Shown here: in pieces, positions 1-9,591 of the stretch
Numbering within the stretch: the first letter of the stretch is position 1
Layout: each line of letters starts with the position of its first letter
Origin: Sphingomonas donggukensis
GTDB taxonomy: Bacteria > Pseudomonadota > Alphaproteobacteria > Sphingomonadales > Sphingomonadaceae
Assembly: GCF_023674425.1 (NCBI RefSeq)
Contig: NZ_CP098401.1
Location: forward strand, 2,401,501-2,465,500
Direction of reading: 5' to 3'
Length of the DNA stretch: 64,000 nt
The notes under the pieces: generated by a model
What the model was told of the DNA's origin: nothing
Databases searched by the model: none
Seen by the model: the letters and a program-made list of their open reading frames with translations, nothing else
Translations under genes and position numbers: made by a program

Positions 1-27
1 TTTCTCGACTGCGCTCGAAACGAACGG
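1..27. repeat. Dispersed repeat copy (CTCGACT..GCTCGAAACGAACGG type) at the end of visible ribD
   Basis: Bases 1-27 match the right arm of the inverted repeat at 8603-8632 except for one base (G for T at position 11). Here the repeat is read in frame as ribD codons, giving PFVSSAVEK; the same frame through the intergenic copy gives PFVSSEVEKH. Confidence 0.7.
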
Positions 28-681
28 ATGGGTGGTCAAAAGGATTTTCCGCGGCGCTCGCGCTTCCAGCCCCGCCAGCCGCACGTCGAGCGCCGGCGCG
101 TCCGCGTCATACGTCCCCCGCCCGACCAGGATCGCCTCATGCCGGCTGCGCTCCAGATGCGCATGCGCGCGCGCCTGCGGACCGGTGATCCACCGACTCT
201 CACCGCCGGCGCGGGCGATGCAGCCGTCGAGCGACGTCGCGAGCTTCAGCGTGACGTGCGGGCGCCCGTTGCGCTGCCGCGTCAGGAATCCCGCCATCGC
301 GCGCTCGGCCTCGGCAGCACCCGGCCCGACCGTCACGGCGATACCCGCCTCGCGCAACCGCTCGAACCCGCGCCCATCCACCGCCGGAAACGGATCGCGC
401 AGCGCCGCGACGACCCGCGCCACCCCGGCCTCGATCAGCACCGACGCGCACGCCGGTCCTCGCCCCGGTGCGGCACAGGGTTCCAGCGTCACATAGGCAG
501 TTGCGCCGCGCGACTTTCCGCCGGTCTCATCCACCGCCATCGCCTCGGCATGCGGGCGCCCGCCGGCTTGCGTCCAGCCGCGCCCGACGACCACGCCGTC
601 CTTCACCAGCACGCAGCCCACGCACGGATTGGGCGCGGTCCTCCCGCGCCCCCGCTCCGACAGGGCCAGCGCCGCCGCCAT
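1..681 (-). CDS. ribD: RibD, bifunctional riboflavin biosynthesis deaminase/reductase (3' end beyond window)
   Basis: Riboflavin pathway enzyme. The N-terminal zinc deaminase acts on the GTP-derived pyrimidine and the C-terminal domain reduces its ribosyl side chain. The visible 227 codons show TAPNPCVGCVLV, the zinc motif PHAEAM, the second zinc motif PCAAPGRGPAC, and then the reductase start (TLKLATSLDGCIA, SRWITG, ILVGRGTYDADAP). The gene leaves the window at base 1. The chosen ATG at 681 gives MAAALALSERG. An in-frame CTG at 699, overlapping the upstream stop, would add six residues (LSDRRW) that resemble usual RibD N-termini. The last visible codons (HPFVSSAVEK) are encoded by a dispersed repeat, so the C-terminal part may be interrupted or extended. 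It is last in the run gltX-tonB-small membrane protein-ribD. Confidence 0.93.
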   Translation of the reverse strand, partial: MAAALALSERGRGRTAPNPCVGCVLVKDGVVVGRGWTQAGGRPHAEAMAVDETGGKSRGATAYVTLEPCAAPGRGPACASVLIEAGVARVVAALRDPFPAVDGRGFERLREAGIAVTVGPGAAEAERAMAGFLTRQRNGRPHVTLKLATSLDGCIARAGGESRWITGPQARAHAHLERSRHEAILVGRGTYDADAPALDVRLAGLEARAPRKILLTTHPFVSSAVEK

Positions 682-695
682 CCAGCGACGGTCGC

Positions 696-1103
696 TCAGA
701 TCCCCCATTTTTCGAGCTTGTCGTCGAGCCGCTTGAACTGCGCCTTCAGATCGGCCTGCTTCTTTTCGTACACGATGTCGCGGCGTGTCTTCACCGCCAT
801 CTCGCGGAGCTGCGCAGCGCGGATCTCGGCCTCCGACCGGTCTGCGCGCCAGTTTTCGGCATAGACGATGTTGCGCTTGTACGGCCGCTCGACATGCGAA
901 TCGATCACGAAGCCCAACAGCACGGCCATCGTCAGCATCAGCGACAGCACCAGGAACACGACATGGGTCGGCTTCTGCAACGCCATGAAGTGCCGCAGGT
1001 CGTTGATCGCGCGGATCGGCGCGAAGCGGGTGAAGAAACCGGTGGGCATCATCGCCCAAGATAGGCGCGGGGACGGCGCCAGACCACCCCCGCGCTCCGT
1101 CAT
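696..1103 (-). CDS. Small single-pass membrane protein of unknown function
   Basis: A 135-residue protein I do not assign to a named family. It has a basic N-terminal segment (GFFTRFAPIRAINDLRHFM), one strong membrane segment (THVVFLVLSLMLTMAVLLGF), a short linker (DSHVERPYKRNIVYAENW) and a charged C-terminal helix rich in K, R and E that looks coiled-coil. ATG 1103 overlaps the tonB stop (ATGA), which suggests translational coupling. ATGs at 1052 and 1049 (MMPTGFF) are alternatives and fit where the conserved-looking sequence begins. I judge it real because of its position inside the minus-strand run and its protein-like composition. Its link to TonB is only by neighbourhood. Confidence 0.7.
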   Translation of the reverse strand: MTERGGGLAPSPRLSWAMMPTGFFTRFAPIRAINDLRHFMALQKPTHVVFLVLSLMLTMAVLLGFVIDSHVERPYKRNIVYAENWRADRSEAEIRAAQLREMAVKTRRDIVYEKKQADLKAQFKRLDDKLEKWGI

Positions 1104-1759
1104 GCGTCTTCCAGCACGAAACGCAGCGTCATCGTCCGCCAGCTTTCGACCGCGACACCGTCGCGTGTAGCCGGGCGGAACCGCCAGCGGCTAAGCGCCT
1201 GGCGCTTCGTCGCCTCGAAGAAGGCGGGCGCGGCGGCGCGCACGAGTTCGACCGCCTTCACCCGCCCGTCGGTGCCGATCAGGACGCGCACGGTGACGTT
1301 ACCCTCGGTCCCGGCGCGGCGCTCGGAAGCGGGATAGTCGGGCTGGAACTGCGCGCGCGGATCGGGCGCGGCGTCGGTCAGCACGGGTGCGGGCGCAGGC
1401 GGATCGACGATCACGCCGGTACCCTCGGTCGCGGGGCCGATCGGGCCAGGCGGCGGCTGGAGCGTATCGGTGCCGGTGACGGTGTTGGTCGGCGCGACAT
1501 CGACCTCGACGATCTTGTCGGGGATGGTCGGCAGGACGTCGCGGGTTGCCGCCTTCGCTTCGGGCTTCGGCTTCTCGGGAATCGGCGGCGGCGGGGGTGC
1601 TTCGGGGGGCACCGCATAGCCCTCGAACGGCGCGTCGGGCGTCACGAAAATCGTCGGCGCGGACGTCGCGATCAGGGCGACCATGCCGACGTTGACCGCG
1701 ATCGCCGCGGCGACGGTGCCGGGGCTGGTCTTAGGGCGTTGATAGCGGCTGACGATCAC
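1100..1759 (-). CDS. tonB: TonB-family energy transducer
   Basis: TonB couples the inner-membrane proton gradient (through ExbB/ExbD) to outer-membrane TonB-dependent receptors, which sphingomonads have in large numbers. The 219-residue protein shows the classic layout: one N-terminal signal anchor (AAAIAVNVGMVALIATSA), a proline-rich periplasmic spacer (PPEAPPPPPIPEKPKPEAK, then PPPGPIGP), and a C-terminal TonB domain with YPASERRAGTEGNVTVRV and the RWRFRPA motif near the end. No exbB or exbD is adjacent, so its partners must be elsewhere. Two dyad symmetries lie upstream at 1806-1858 and may control it. The next gene overlaps its stop. Confidence 0.93.
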   Translation of the reverse strand: MIVSRYQRPKTSPGTVAAAIAVNVGMVALIATSAPTIFVTPDAPFEGYAVPPEAPPPPPIPEKPKPEAKAATRDVLPTIPDKIVEVDVAPTNTVTGTDTLQPPPGPIGPATEGTGVIVDPPAPAPVLTDAAPDPRAQFQPDYPASERRAGTEGNVTVRVLIGTDGRVKAVELVRAAAPAFFEATKRQALSRWRFRPATRDGVAVESWRTMTLRFVLEDA

Positions 1760-1805
1760 TGAACCTCTCCCTCGAATGTTTCTCCCAACGCCGACTCAGG
1801 CGGAA

Positions 1806-1858
1806 ATGAAATGTTACATCATTTCATCTGTCGAACAAGAGACAATGTTACATGTCTC
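1806..1858 (-). promoter_or_regulatory. Twin dyads upstream of tonB (candidate operator)
   Basis: The decamer AATGTTACAT occurs at 1810-1819 and at 1844-1853, 34 bp apart. Each copy sits at the centre of an inverted repeat: arms ATGAAATG/CATTTCAT (1806-1827) and GAGACA/TGTCTC (1839-1858). Both lie 47-100 bp upstream of the tonB ATG; the second overlaps the gltX stop. The layout suits binding of a dimeric repressor or activator. The regulator is not identifiable from the sequence. Confidence 0.4.
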
Positions 1859-3176
1859 GCGCCAGCCGTTGCAGCGCGCGCGTCCGTCCGATCAGCAGCA
1901 GCAGCGCCGCCATGTCGGGGCCTGAGTCGCGCCCGGTCAGCGCACGGCGCAGCGGCAGGAACAGCGCCTTTCCCTTGCGCCCGGTCGCCCCCTTCAACGC
2001 ACCCGTCAGCGCGTGCCACGGGTCGCCCGCCCAATCCATCGCCGCCGCGACCGCCCCCGCCTCGGCCAGGAACGCGCGATCCTCTTCCGCTATCACGGTT
2101 TCGATCGGCCCCTCGACCACAGACCACCAGTCCGCTGCCTCGCCGACGCGGTGCAGGTTCGGGCGGATCGCCGCCCAACCTTCGGCGTCCATTCCCGCGG
2201 GCAGCCGGTCGGCGACCGCCTCATAGGGCAGCTGGTGGATGATCCGGGTGCTGACCGCGGCCAGCTCATCCTCGTCGAACCGCGCCGGGGCGCGCCCGAA
2301 ATGCGCGAAGTCGAACGCCGCGAGCAGCGGGGCCGCATCCACCACTGGCTCAACCGGCTGGCTGGTCCCGATCCGCGCCAGCAGCGCCACCACCGCCTGC
2401 GGCTCGATCCCCGCCTCGCGGAAATGCGCGATGCCCAGCGACCCCAGCCGCTTCGACAATTTCCCCTCGCTCCCGGTCAGCAGAGCGGCGTGGGCGAACC
2501 GCGGCGGCACCGCGCCCAAAGCGGCGAACATCCCCAGCTGCACCGCGGTGTTCGACACATGATCCTCGCCGCGCACGACATGGGTCACGCCCATGTCGAT
2601 GTCGTCGATGACGCTCGGCAGCAGGTACAGCCACGATCCGTCCGCGCGCCGCACGACAGGATCGCCCATCGCCGCGGGTGCGAAATGCTGGGGTCCGCGC
2701 ACCAGATCGTCCCAGTCGAGCGGCGTGTCGTCCAGCCGGAAACGCCAGTGCGGCGCCCGACCCTCGGCCTCATACGCCGCGACCTGAGCGTCGGTCAGCG
2801 ACAACGCCGCGCGGTCGTAGATCGGCGGCAATCCGCGCCCCAGCTGGATCTTGCGCTTCAGGTCCAGTTCCTGCGCAGTCTCATACGCCGGGTACACCCG
2901 TCCCGCCGCGCGCAACTCCGCGAACCGCGCCTCGTACAGGTCGAACCGCGCCGACTGCCGCACCTCGCCGTCCGGCGCCATCCCCAGCCAGTCGAGGTCG
3001 GCGCGGATCGCGTCGACGAACCGCTCCTCGCTGCGCACCGCATCGGTATCGTCGATCCGCAGCATGAAGCGCCCGCCGTTCGCCCGCGCGAACATCCAGT
3101 TGTGGAGCGCGGTGCGGATGTTGCCGACATGGAGATGGCCGGTCGGCGACGGCGCGAAGCGGGTGAGGACGGTCAT
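1848..3176 (-). CDS. gltX: Glutamyl-tRNA synthetase (class I)
   Basis: Charges tRNA-Glu with glutamate. The 442-residue protein has the class I signatures FAPSPTGHLHVG at the N-terminus (the HIGH region) and KLSKR near residue 238, plus RGEDHVSNTAVQ between them. I start at ATG 3176 (MTVLTRFAPSP); an upstream in-frame ATG at 3206 would add ten residues that do not look like the family. The protein is at the short end for bacterial GltX. Alphaproteobacteria often carry two GltX paralogues, one of which may charge tRNA-Gln for the amidotransferase route; which type this is cannot be told from sequence alone. It diverges from prs across a gap of about 90 bp. Confidence 0.95.
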   Translation of the reverse strand: MTVLTRFAPSPTGHLHVGNIRTALHNWMFARANGGRFMLRIDDTDAVRSEERFVDAIRADLDWLGMAPDGEVRQSARFDLYEARFAELRAAGRVYPAYETAQELDLKRKIQLGRGLPPIYDRAALSLTDAQVAAYEAEGRAPHWRFRLDDTPLDWDDLVRGPQHFAPAAMGDPVVRRADGSWLYLLPSVIDDIDMGVTHVVRGEDHVSNTAVQLGMFAALGAVPPRFAHAALLTGSEGKLSKRLGSLGIAHFREAGIEPQAVVALLARIGTSQPVEPVVDAAPLLAAFDFAHFGRAPARFDEDELAAVSTRIIHQLPYEAVADRLPAGMDAEGWAAIRPNLHRVGEAADWWSVVEGPIETVIAEEDRAFLAEAGAVAAAMDWAGDPWHALTGALKGATGRKGKALFLPLRRALTGRDSGPDMAALLLLIGRTRALQRLARDM

Positions 3177-3269
3177 GTGCGCGCTGTACGGCAGGCGGAC
3201 CCGCAAGGGCTAGCCGTCACCGAACCGTCATTCTAAGGGAGCGCCACCTGAGCGGGAGCACGCACGACC

Positions 3270-4205
3270 ATGAAACTGATCGCCGGCAACTCGAACACCC
3301 CGCTCGCCCAGGCGATCGCCGATTATTGCGAACTGCCACTGACGAAAGCGAGCGTGCGACGCTTCGCCGACGAGGAAATCTTCGTCGAAATCCTCGAGAA
3401 TGTCCGCGGCGAGGACATGTTCGTGCTCCAGTCGACGTCCTACCCGGCGAACGACAATCTGATGGAGACGCTCATCATCATCGACGCGCTGAAACGCGCG
3501 TCGGCGCGGCGCATCACCGCGGTGCTGCCCTATTTCGGCTATGCCCGTCAGGATCGCAAACCCGGGCCCCGCACGCCGATCTCGGCAAAGCTGGTCGCCA
3601 ACCTCATCACCACCGCCGGTGCCGACCGGGTGCTGTCGGTCGACCTCCACGCCGGGCAGATCCAGGGGTTCTTCGATATCCCGACCGACAATCTGTTCGC
3701 CGCCCCCGTCATGTCGCAGGACATTCGCAGTCGCTACCCGGGCGCCAACTGGATGGTCGTCTCCCCCGACGTCGGCGGCGTGGTCCGCGCCCGCGCGCTC
3801 TCGAAGCGACTCGACAACGCCCCGCTCGCCATCGTCGACAAGCGGCGCGAGCGGGCCGGCGAATCCGAGGTCATGAACATCATCGGTGAGGTCGAGGGCC
3901 GCTTCTGCATCCTGATCGACGACATCGTCGATTCGGCCGGCACGCTGTGCAATGCCGCCGCCGCTCTCAAGGAAGCCGGCGCGCAGGAAGTCGTCGCCTA
4001 TGTCACCCACGGCGTGCTGTCGGGCGGCGCGGTGGCGCGGGTCGACGGATCGGCGCTGACCGAACTGGTCATCACCGATTCGATAGGCAACCACGAGACG
4101 ATCGCGGAGTCGAAGAAAGTCCGCCATTTGACGATCGCACCGCTGGTGGCGGAGGCGATCCGGCGGATCGCGGATGAGTCGAGCGTGAGTAGTTTGTTCG
4201 ACTGA
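3270..4205 (+). CDS. prs: Ribose-phosphate pyrophosphokinase
   Basis: Makes PRPP from ribose 5-phosphate and ATP, feeding purine, pyrimidine, histidine, tryptophan and NAD synthesis. It has the standard length, 311 residues. The N-terminal [17 protein letters not shown], the [10 protein letters not shown] segment, [11 protein letters not shown] and the PRPP-binding loop [14 protein letters not shown] (about residue 213) are all present. It stands alone on the plus strand with its own upstream gap, and the region after it holds an inverted pair of dispersed repeats. Confidence 0.97.
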   Translation: MKLIAGNSNTPLAQAIADYCELPLTKASVRRFADEEIFVEILENVRGEDMFVLQSTSYPANDNLMETLIIIDALKRASARRITAVLPYFGYARQDRKPGPRTPISAKLVANLITTAGADRVLSVDLHAGQIQGFFDIPTDNLFAAPVMSQDIRSRYPGANWMVVSPDVGGVVRARALSKRLDNAPLAIVDKRRERAGESEVMNIIGEVEGRFCILIDDIVDSAGTLCNAAAALKEAGAQEVVAYVTHGVLSGGAVARVDGSALTELVITDSIGNHETIAESKKVRHLTIAPLVAEAIRRIADESSVSSLFD

Positions 4206-4270
4206 GGCGCAGCGCGCGGCCGGCTACGTCCGGCCAGACTCGCGAAGCCCGGCCGGCGGACTTGGTCCGG

Positions 4271-4338
4271 CCGACGACGCGGGCTTTGCCCGCGGCACGA
4301 CGCTGATAGCCCGCCGTGGGCAAAGCCCACGCCGTCGG
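4271..4338. repeat. REPIN-like inverted pair, GGGCTTTGCCC hairpin family
   Basis: Two 26-bp elements (4271-4296 and 4313-4338) face each other across 16 bp. Each holds a GC hairpin with a TTT or AAA loop: GCGGGC-TTT-GCCCGC in the first and GTGGGC-AAA-GCCCAC in the second, flanked by CCGACG-type sequence. The reverse complement of the second matches the first with only a few differences. Related elements lie at 32320-32396 and 56019-56050. The whole gap 4206-4403 is GC-rich with further GGCCGG-type inverted repeats and no gene. Confidence 0.75.
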
Positions 4339-4403
4339 ACGTAAGCTTCGCTACGCCGGCCGGTCTTGCGCGAGTCGCGCGGCCAGCATGGCCGCGTGCC
4401 GCG

Positions 4404-4733
4404 CTAGCGACTGAGCTCCACAATATGCTCGAACACCGCGGCATGCAGCGGCGTCCGGAACGCCGCGCCGATGTGGTCGCCGCGCTGCCAGGCGATCTCC
4501 GCTTCCAGTCCCTGCAATCCGGGCAGCGTGATCCACACCAGCGATCCGGGGCGGATCGTGAAGGCGGTCTCCGCACGGAAGCCGGTCATCGACAGGTCGA
4601 GCACGCGGATCGCGAAGCGCGTCGCGCTGCGGTCGCGCACGCGGGCGTCGAGGCGGACCGCCCGGCGCAGGGTCGACCGGTTCTCGCCCGTGGCGGCCGC
4701 AGGAACGCGCGGATCGCTGATTGCCGTACTCAT
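4404..4733 (-). CDS. PilZ domain protein (likely c-di-GMP receptor)
   Basis: A single-domain PilZ protein of 109 residues. The two cyclic-di-GMP binding signatures are visible: RRAVR (RxxxR) at about residues 23-27 and DLSMTG (DxSxxG) at about 46-51, followed by the beta-barrel pattern ITLPGLQGLEAEIAWQ. It is likely a stand-alone c-di-GMP effector acting in the cytoplasm on motility, exopolysaccharide or attachment; the target cannot be read from the sequence. The start at ATG 4733 gives the compact domain; longer in-frame reading upstream runs into the TauE gene and is not coding. It is last in the minus-strand run that starts with crtZ. Confidence 0.88.
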   Translation of the reverse strand: MSTAISDPRVPAAATGENRSTLRRAVRLDARVRDRSATRFAIRVLDLSMTGFRAETAFTIRPGSLVWITLPGLQGLEAEIAWQRGDHIGAAFRTPLHAAVFEHIVELSR

Positions 4734-4777
4734 GCGCGACTCGGTAGCAGCCAAGTGGTTGAGAAACCGACAACGCT

Positions 4778-5521
4778 TCAGGCGGCGGCATCCCACACCA
4801 GCTTGATGCCGACCGCGATCATCAGCCAGTATATCGCGGTGTAGAACCGCGCCGGCGACACCCGCCGCACTAGCCACACCCCCGCAAACGTGGACGCGAT
4901 CGCGACCGGCATCAGCACCGCCGACACGATCACATTCGCCGCCGTGAATTGCCCGAGCGCGACATAGGCGGGCACCTTGATCCAGTTGACCACCGCGAAG
5001 AAGATCGCGGTCGTCCCCACCAGCACGTCGCGGGGCAAGTTGCGGGGCAGCACCCAGAGCTGGAACGGCGGCTGGCCGGCGTGGGCGACCTGGCTGGTGA
5101 AGCCTGACGCGACCCCGAACATCGCTCCCACCCAGCCAGGCGACCCGCCCGCTGCCGTCGCCGATCCCCGGCGCGCGATCCACAGGCGGTACAGCCCGAA
5201 CACCACGGAAATCGCCCCGACCATCGCCAGCACCACATCCACCCGCACGCTGGCCGCGAACACATAGCCCAGCGCAATGCCGATCGCCGCGCCCGGCAGC
5301 ATCCACCCCAGCACATATCCGTCCCAGTCGCGCCGGAACGCCCACACGCCGACCACATCCTGCACGATCAGGATTGGCAGCAGGATAGCCGCCGCGCGCA
5401 CCGGCGAAATCGTAATCGCGATCAGCGGCAGCGCCAGCGCGCCCATGCCGGCGAACCCGCCCTTCGCCAGCCCAAGCAGAACCACGCCGCCCACCGCGAC
5501 GATCCAGAAATCCGCTCCCAA
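4778..5521 (-). CDS. TauE/SafE family sulfite or organic-anion exporter
   Basis: An integral membrane permease of 247 residues with about eight hydrophobic segments. The N-terminal AVGGVVLLGLAKGGFAGMGALALPL and the internal repeat GAMFGVASGFTSQVAHAGQPPF are typical of the TauE/SafE (DUF81) fold, in which two related halves each carry a G-x-x-x-G-rich helix. Family members export sulfite, sulfoacetate or similar anions; the substrate here is unknown and no sulfur-metabolism gene is nearby. It begins 14 bp after the small membrane protein upstream and is probably co-transcribed with it and crtZ. Confidence 0.9.
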   Translation of the reverse strand: MGADFWIVAVGGVVLLGLAKGGFAGMGALALPLIAITISPVRAAAILLPILIVQDVVGVWAFRRDWDGYVLGWMLPGAAIGIALGYVFAASVRVDVVLAMVGAISVVFGLYRLWIARRGSATAAGGSPGWVGAMFGVASGFTSQVAHAGQPPFQLWVLPRNLPRDVLVGTTAIFFAVVNWIKVPAYVALGQFTAANVIVSAVLMPVAIASTFAGVWLVRRVSPARFYTAIYWLMIAVGIKLVWDAAA

Positions 5522-5535
5522 TGTGGCGAGCGCAC

Positions 5536-5922
5536 TCAGCGGTCGGCGACCCGCCCGAGGTGCCCGGCGATCCGCGCCAGCGCGACGACGCCCGCCGCCG
5601 CGAACGCTGCCAGCGCCAGCACCGCATAGGTCAGCGCCTTCAGCCAGCGCGCGATCTCATCGGTGCGGTCGGCAGGCGGCGGGGCCGCGACTCGCACCGG
5701 CTGGCCGGCCTGCGCCGATGACGGGTCGGCGCTTGGCGGGGCGGCTGGCGCTGTCGGCTGCGATTCCATCGCTCCGCCCGGCTCGGGCCGCTCGACCGCG
5801 CCGGGAAACGCATCGCGAAGGTTCGTGTTCGATACGCTCGCCAGCGACCCGATCAGCGCTAGCGTCGCCATGCTGGCGAGCACCAGCATCATCGTCCGCG
5901 CCAGCCAGTCGACGATTTTCAC
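5536..5922 (-). CDS. Small two-helix membrane protein of unknown function
   Basis: A 128-residue protein I do not recognise. It has two membrane segments, one near the N-terminus (ARTMMLVLASMATLALIG) and one near the C-terminus (LTYAVLALAAFAAAGVVAL), separated by a proline- and alanine-rich loop (PTAPAAPPSADPSSAQ). The GTG start at 5922 overlaps the crtZ stop as GTGA, which fixes the start and implies translational coupling; an upstream in-frame ATG would lie inside crtZ. It could assist CrtZ or the exporter that follows, but nothing in the sequence proves a role. Confidence 0.72.
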   Translation of the reverse strand: MKIVDWLARTMMLVLASMATLALIGSLASVSNTNLRDAFPGAVERPEPGGAMESQPTAPAAPPSADPSSAQAGQPVRVAAPPPADRTDEIARWLKALTYAVLALAAFAAAGVVALARIAGHLGRVADR

Positions 5923-6431
5923 TCCGCCGCCACCCGGCCCCGCGGCGCGCGGACGCCCGCGCGATCCCGCCGTTTCAGCTCGGCCTTCAGCGCCTCGGGC
6001 TTGGGCGCCCACAGGAAGCCGAAGCTGACCGTGCCGTGCTTGGCCTCGACCGCATGGTGCAGCCGGTGCGCCTGGACGATCCGCTTCATATAGGCCGATT
6101 TCGGCAGATATCGCGTGGCGATGCGGCGGTGAACGATGACGTCATGAAAACCGAAATAGATCGCGCCATAGGCGGCGATTCCTGCCCCGATCCACGCGTA
6201 GCCCGGCCACCAGCCCAGTTGCACCCCGCCCAGGATAAGCAAGATCGACGGCACCGCGAAGATCGCCGCATACAGGTCGTTCAGCTCCCAGTTGCCGTGT
6301 CGCGGCGCGTGGTGGCTGGCGTGCAGGAACCACCCCGGCCCGTGCATCACCCAGCGGTGCATGACGTAGGCGAAGCCCTCCATGAAAACCACGGTGGCGA
6401 AGAACAGGGCGATTCCGGCAGGCCAGGACAT
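5919..6431 (-). CDS. crtZ: Beta-carotene hydroxylase (fatty acid hydroxylase superfamily)
   Basis: Di-iron membrane enzyme that adds hydroxyl groups at C3 and C3' of beta-carotene to give zeaxanthin, an intermediate of the yellow sphingomonad pigments. About 170 residues. The histidine clusters that bind iron are visible in order: HRWVMH, HASHH, then FHDVIVHRR and HRLHH. Membrane helices surround them ([37 protein letters not shown]). I start at ATG 6431 (MSWPAGI); ATGs at 6440 and 6461 are in frame. Other carotenoid genes are not in the window. It diverges from sucC. Confidence 0.9.
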   Translation of the reverse strand: MSWPAGIALFFATVVFMEGFAYVMHRWVMHGPGWFLHASHHAPRHGNWELNDLYAAIFAVPSILLILGGVQLGWWPGYAWIGAGIAAYGAIYFGFHDVIVHRRIATRYLPKSAYMKRIVQAHRLHHAVEAKHGTVSFGFLWAPKPEALKAELKRRDRAGVRAPRGRVAAE

Positions 6432-6547
6432 GGCCGGCATATAGGCGCTGGCGCACCGCAACGCGAGGCAGGCTGGATTCGGGGGGAGCGATATGCTTTA
6501 GCCCGCTGCAACATTCCCGATCTTCGAAACAGGACGGCGCCCTCCCC

Positions 6548-7747
<1,200 letters not shown>

Positions 7748-7792
7748 CGCGTATCCTCCCTGGGACGTGGATGGGTAGATGGAGAGAATGCA

Positions 7793-8542
7793 ATGAAGGT
7801 GTTGGTCCCCGTCAAGCGCGTGCTTGACTACAACGTGAAGCCCCGCGTGAAGGCGGACGGGACGGGCGTCGACCTGGCGAACATCAAGATGAGCATCAAC
7901 CCGTTCGACGAGATCGCGGTCGAGGAAGCCATCCGCCTGAAGGAAAAGGGCGTGGTGACCGAGATCGTCGCGGTGTCGATCGGCGAGCCCAAGAGCCAGG
8001 AAACGCTGCGCACCGCGCTCGCGATGGGCGCCGACCGCGCGATCCTCGTCACCAGCGAAGAGAAGGTCGAGCCGCTGGGCGTCGCCAAGCTGCTGAAGGC
8101 GATCTGTGACGAGGAACAGCCCTCGCTCGTCATCCTCGGCAAGCAGGCGATCGACGACGACAACAACCAGACCGGGCAGATGCTCGGCGCATTGACCGGC
8201 TGGGGCCAGGGCACCTTCGCCTCCAAGGTCGAGGTGTCGGGCGACAGCGTGAGCGTCACGCGTGAAGTCGACGGCGGTGCCGAGACCGACACGCTGAAGC
8301 TGCCCGCGATCGTCACCACCGACCTGCGCCTGAACGAGCCGCGCTACGCGTCGCTGCCCAACATCATGAAGGCGAAGTCGAAACCGCTCGCGACCAAGAC
8401 GCCCGCCGACTACGGCGTCGACGTGTCGCCGCGCCTCACGACTCTGAAGGTCGTCGAGCCCGCCAAGCGCAGCGCGGGCGTCAAGGTCGCCGATGTCGAC
8501 GAACTGGTCGCCAAGCTGAAGGCGATGGGCGTCGCGAAGTAA
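7793..8542 (+). CDS. etfB: Electron transfer flavoprotein beta subunit
   Basis: Beta subunit of the heterodimeric flavoprotein that takes electrons from acyl-CoA and related dehydrogenases and hands them to ETF:ubiquinone oxidoreductase. 249 residues. Typical segments are [44 protein letters not shown], and the AMP-site region [16 protein letters not shown]. It follows sucC and precedes etfA, from which it is separated by a strong inverted repeat. Confidence 0.96.
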   Translation: MKVLVPVKRVLDYNVKPRVKADGTGVDLANIKMSINPFDEIAVEEAIRLKEKGVVTEIVAVSIGEPKSQETLRTALAMGADRAILVTSEEKVEPLGVAKLLKAICDEEQPSLVILGKQAIDDDNNQTGQMLGALTGWGQGTFASKVEVSGDSVSVTREVDGGAETDTLKLPAIVTTDLRLNEPRYASLPNIMKAKSKPLATKTPADYGVDVSPRLTTLKVVEPAKRSAGVKVADVDELVAKLKAMGVAK

Positions 8543-8560
8543 TCCACCGTCCGGCCTTCT

Positions 8561-8632
8561 CCGTTCGCTTCGAGCGAAGTCGAGAAGCATCCGGGCGGGC
8601 TTATGTTTCTCGACTTCGCTCGAAACGAACGG
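8561..8632. repeat. Inverted repeat of 30-bp arms between etfB and etfA
   Basis: Left arm 8561-8590 and right arm 8603-8632 are reverse complements with two mismatches, across a 12-base loop. The core is TTCGAGCGAAGTCGAGAA. The stem would be long and stable in mRNA or single-stranded DNA. The same element appears at bases 1-27, so it is a dispersed family of REPIN-like structure rather than a private terminator; there is no following T-run. Confidence 0.85.
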
Positions 8633-8658
8633 GTGGGGTGATTTGAGAGGATGACACG

Positions 8659-9588
8659 ATGAAAACCCTGGTCTGGGTCGAACACGACGGCACCGCCGTC
8701 AAGGATGCCACCTACGCCGCGGTCACCGCCGCGTCGCAGCTGGGCGAAGTCCATCTGCTGGTCGCCGGCCAGAGCGTCGATGGCGTCGCCGCCGAAGCCG
8801 CGAAGATCGCCGGCGTCGGCAAGGTTCATGTCGCCGACGACGCGGCGTTCGCCCACGCGCTAGCCGAGAATGTCGCGCCGCTGGTCGTCTCGCTGATGGG
8901 CCATCACGATGTGTTCGTCGCGCCGGCCACCTCCAACGGCAAGAACATCGCCCCGCGCGTCGCCGCGCTGCTCGACGTCATGCAGGTCAGCGACATTCTG
9001 TCGGTCGAGGGCGAAGATACCTTCACCCGTCCGATCTACGCCGGCAACGCCATCGCCACCGTGCAGTCCAAGGACGCGAAGAAAGTCATCACCGTCCGCG
9101 GTACGGCCTTCGAAAAAGCGTCACCTGAGGGCGGCTCGGGCACGATCGAGGCGGTCGCCTCGACCGGCGACCAGGGCCTGTCGACCTTCGCCGGCTCGGA
9201 AATCGCCAAGCTCGAGCGCCCCGAACTGACGAGCGCCAAGATCATCGTCTCGGGCGGCCGCGCGCTGCAGAACGGTGAGAATTTCCATGCTATCATCGAG
9301 CCGCTCGCCGACAAGCTCGGCGCCGCCGTCGGCGCCAGCCGCGCCGCGGTCGATGCAGGCTTCGTCCCCAACGACTATCAGGTCGGCCAGACCGGCAAGA
9401 TCGTCGCCCCCGAAGTCTATATCGCGGTCGGCATCTCCGGCGCGATCCAGCATCTGGCCGGCATGAAGGATTCGAAGACCATCATCGCCATCAACAAGGA
9501 CGAGGACGCCCCGATCTTCCAGGTCGCCGACATCGGCCTGGTAGGGGATCTGTTCAAGGTGGTGCCGGAGCTGACCGAAAAGCTCTAA
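8659..9588 (+). CDS. etfA: Electron transfer flavoprotein alpha subunit
   Basis: Alpha subunit of ETF, which holds most of the FAD site. 309 residues. The N-terminal half starts [21 protein letters not shown] and the conserved C-terminal FAD domain shows [51 protein letters not shown] and GAIQHLAGM, the standard ETF-alpha signature order. A ribosome-binding sequence GAGAGGATG lies just before the start. It is third in the sucC-etfB-etfA run. Confidence 0.97.
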   Translation: MKTLVWVEHDGTAVKDATYAAVTAASQLGEVHLLVAGQSVDGVAAEAAKIAGVGKVHVADDAAFAHALAENVAPLVVSLMGHHDVFVAPATSNGKNIAPRVAALLDVMQVSDILSVEGEDTFTRPIYAGNAIATVQSKDAKKVITVRGTAFEKASPEGGSGTIEAVASTGDQGLSTFAGSEIAKLERPELTSAKIIVSGGRALQNGENFHAIIEPLADKLGAAVGASRAAVDAGFVPNDYQVGQTGKIVAPEVYIAVGISGAIQHLAGMKDSKTIIAINKDEDAPIFQVADIGLVGDLFKVVPELTEKL

Positions 9589-9591
9589 GCG

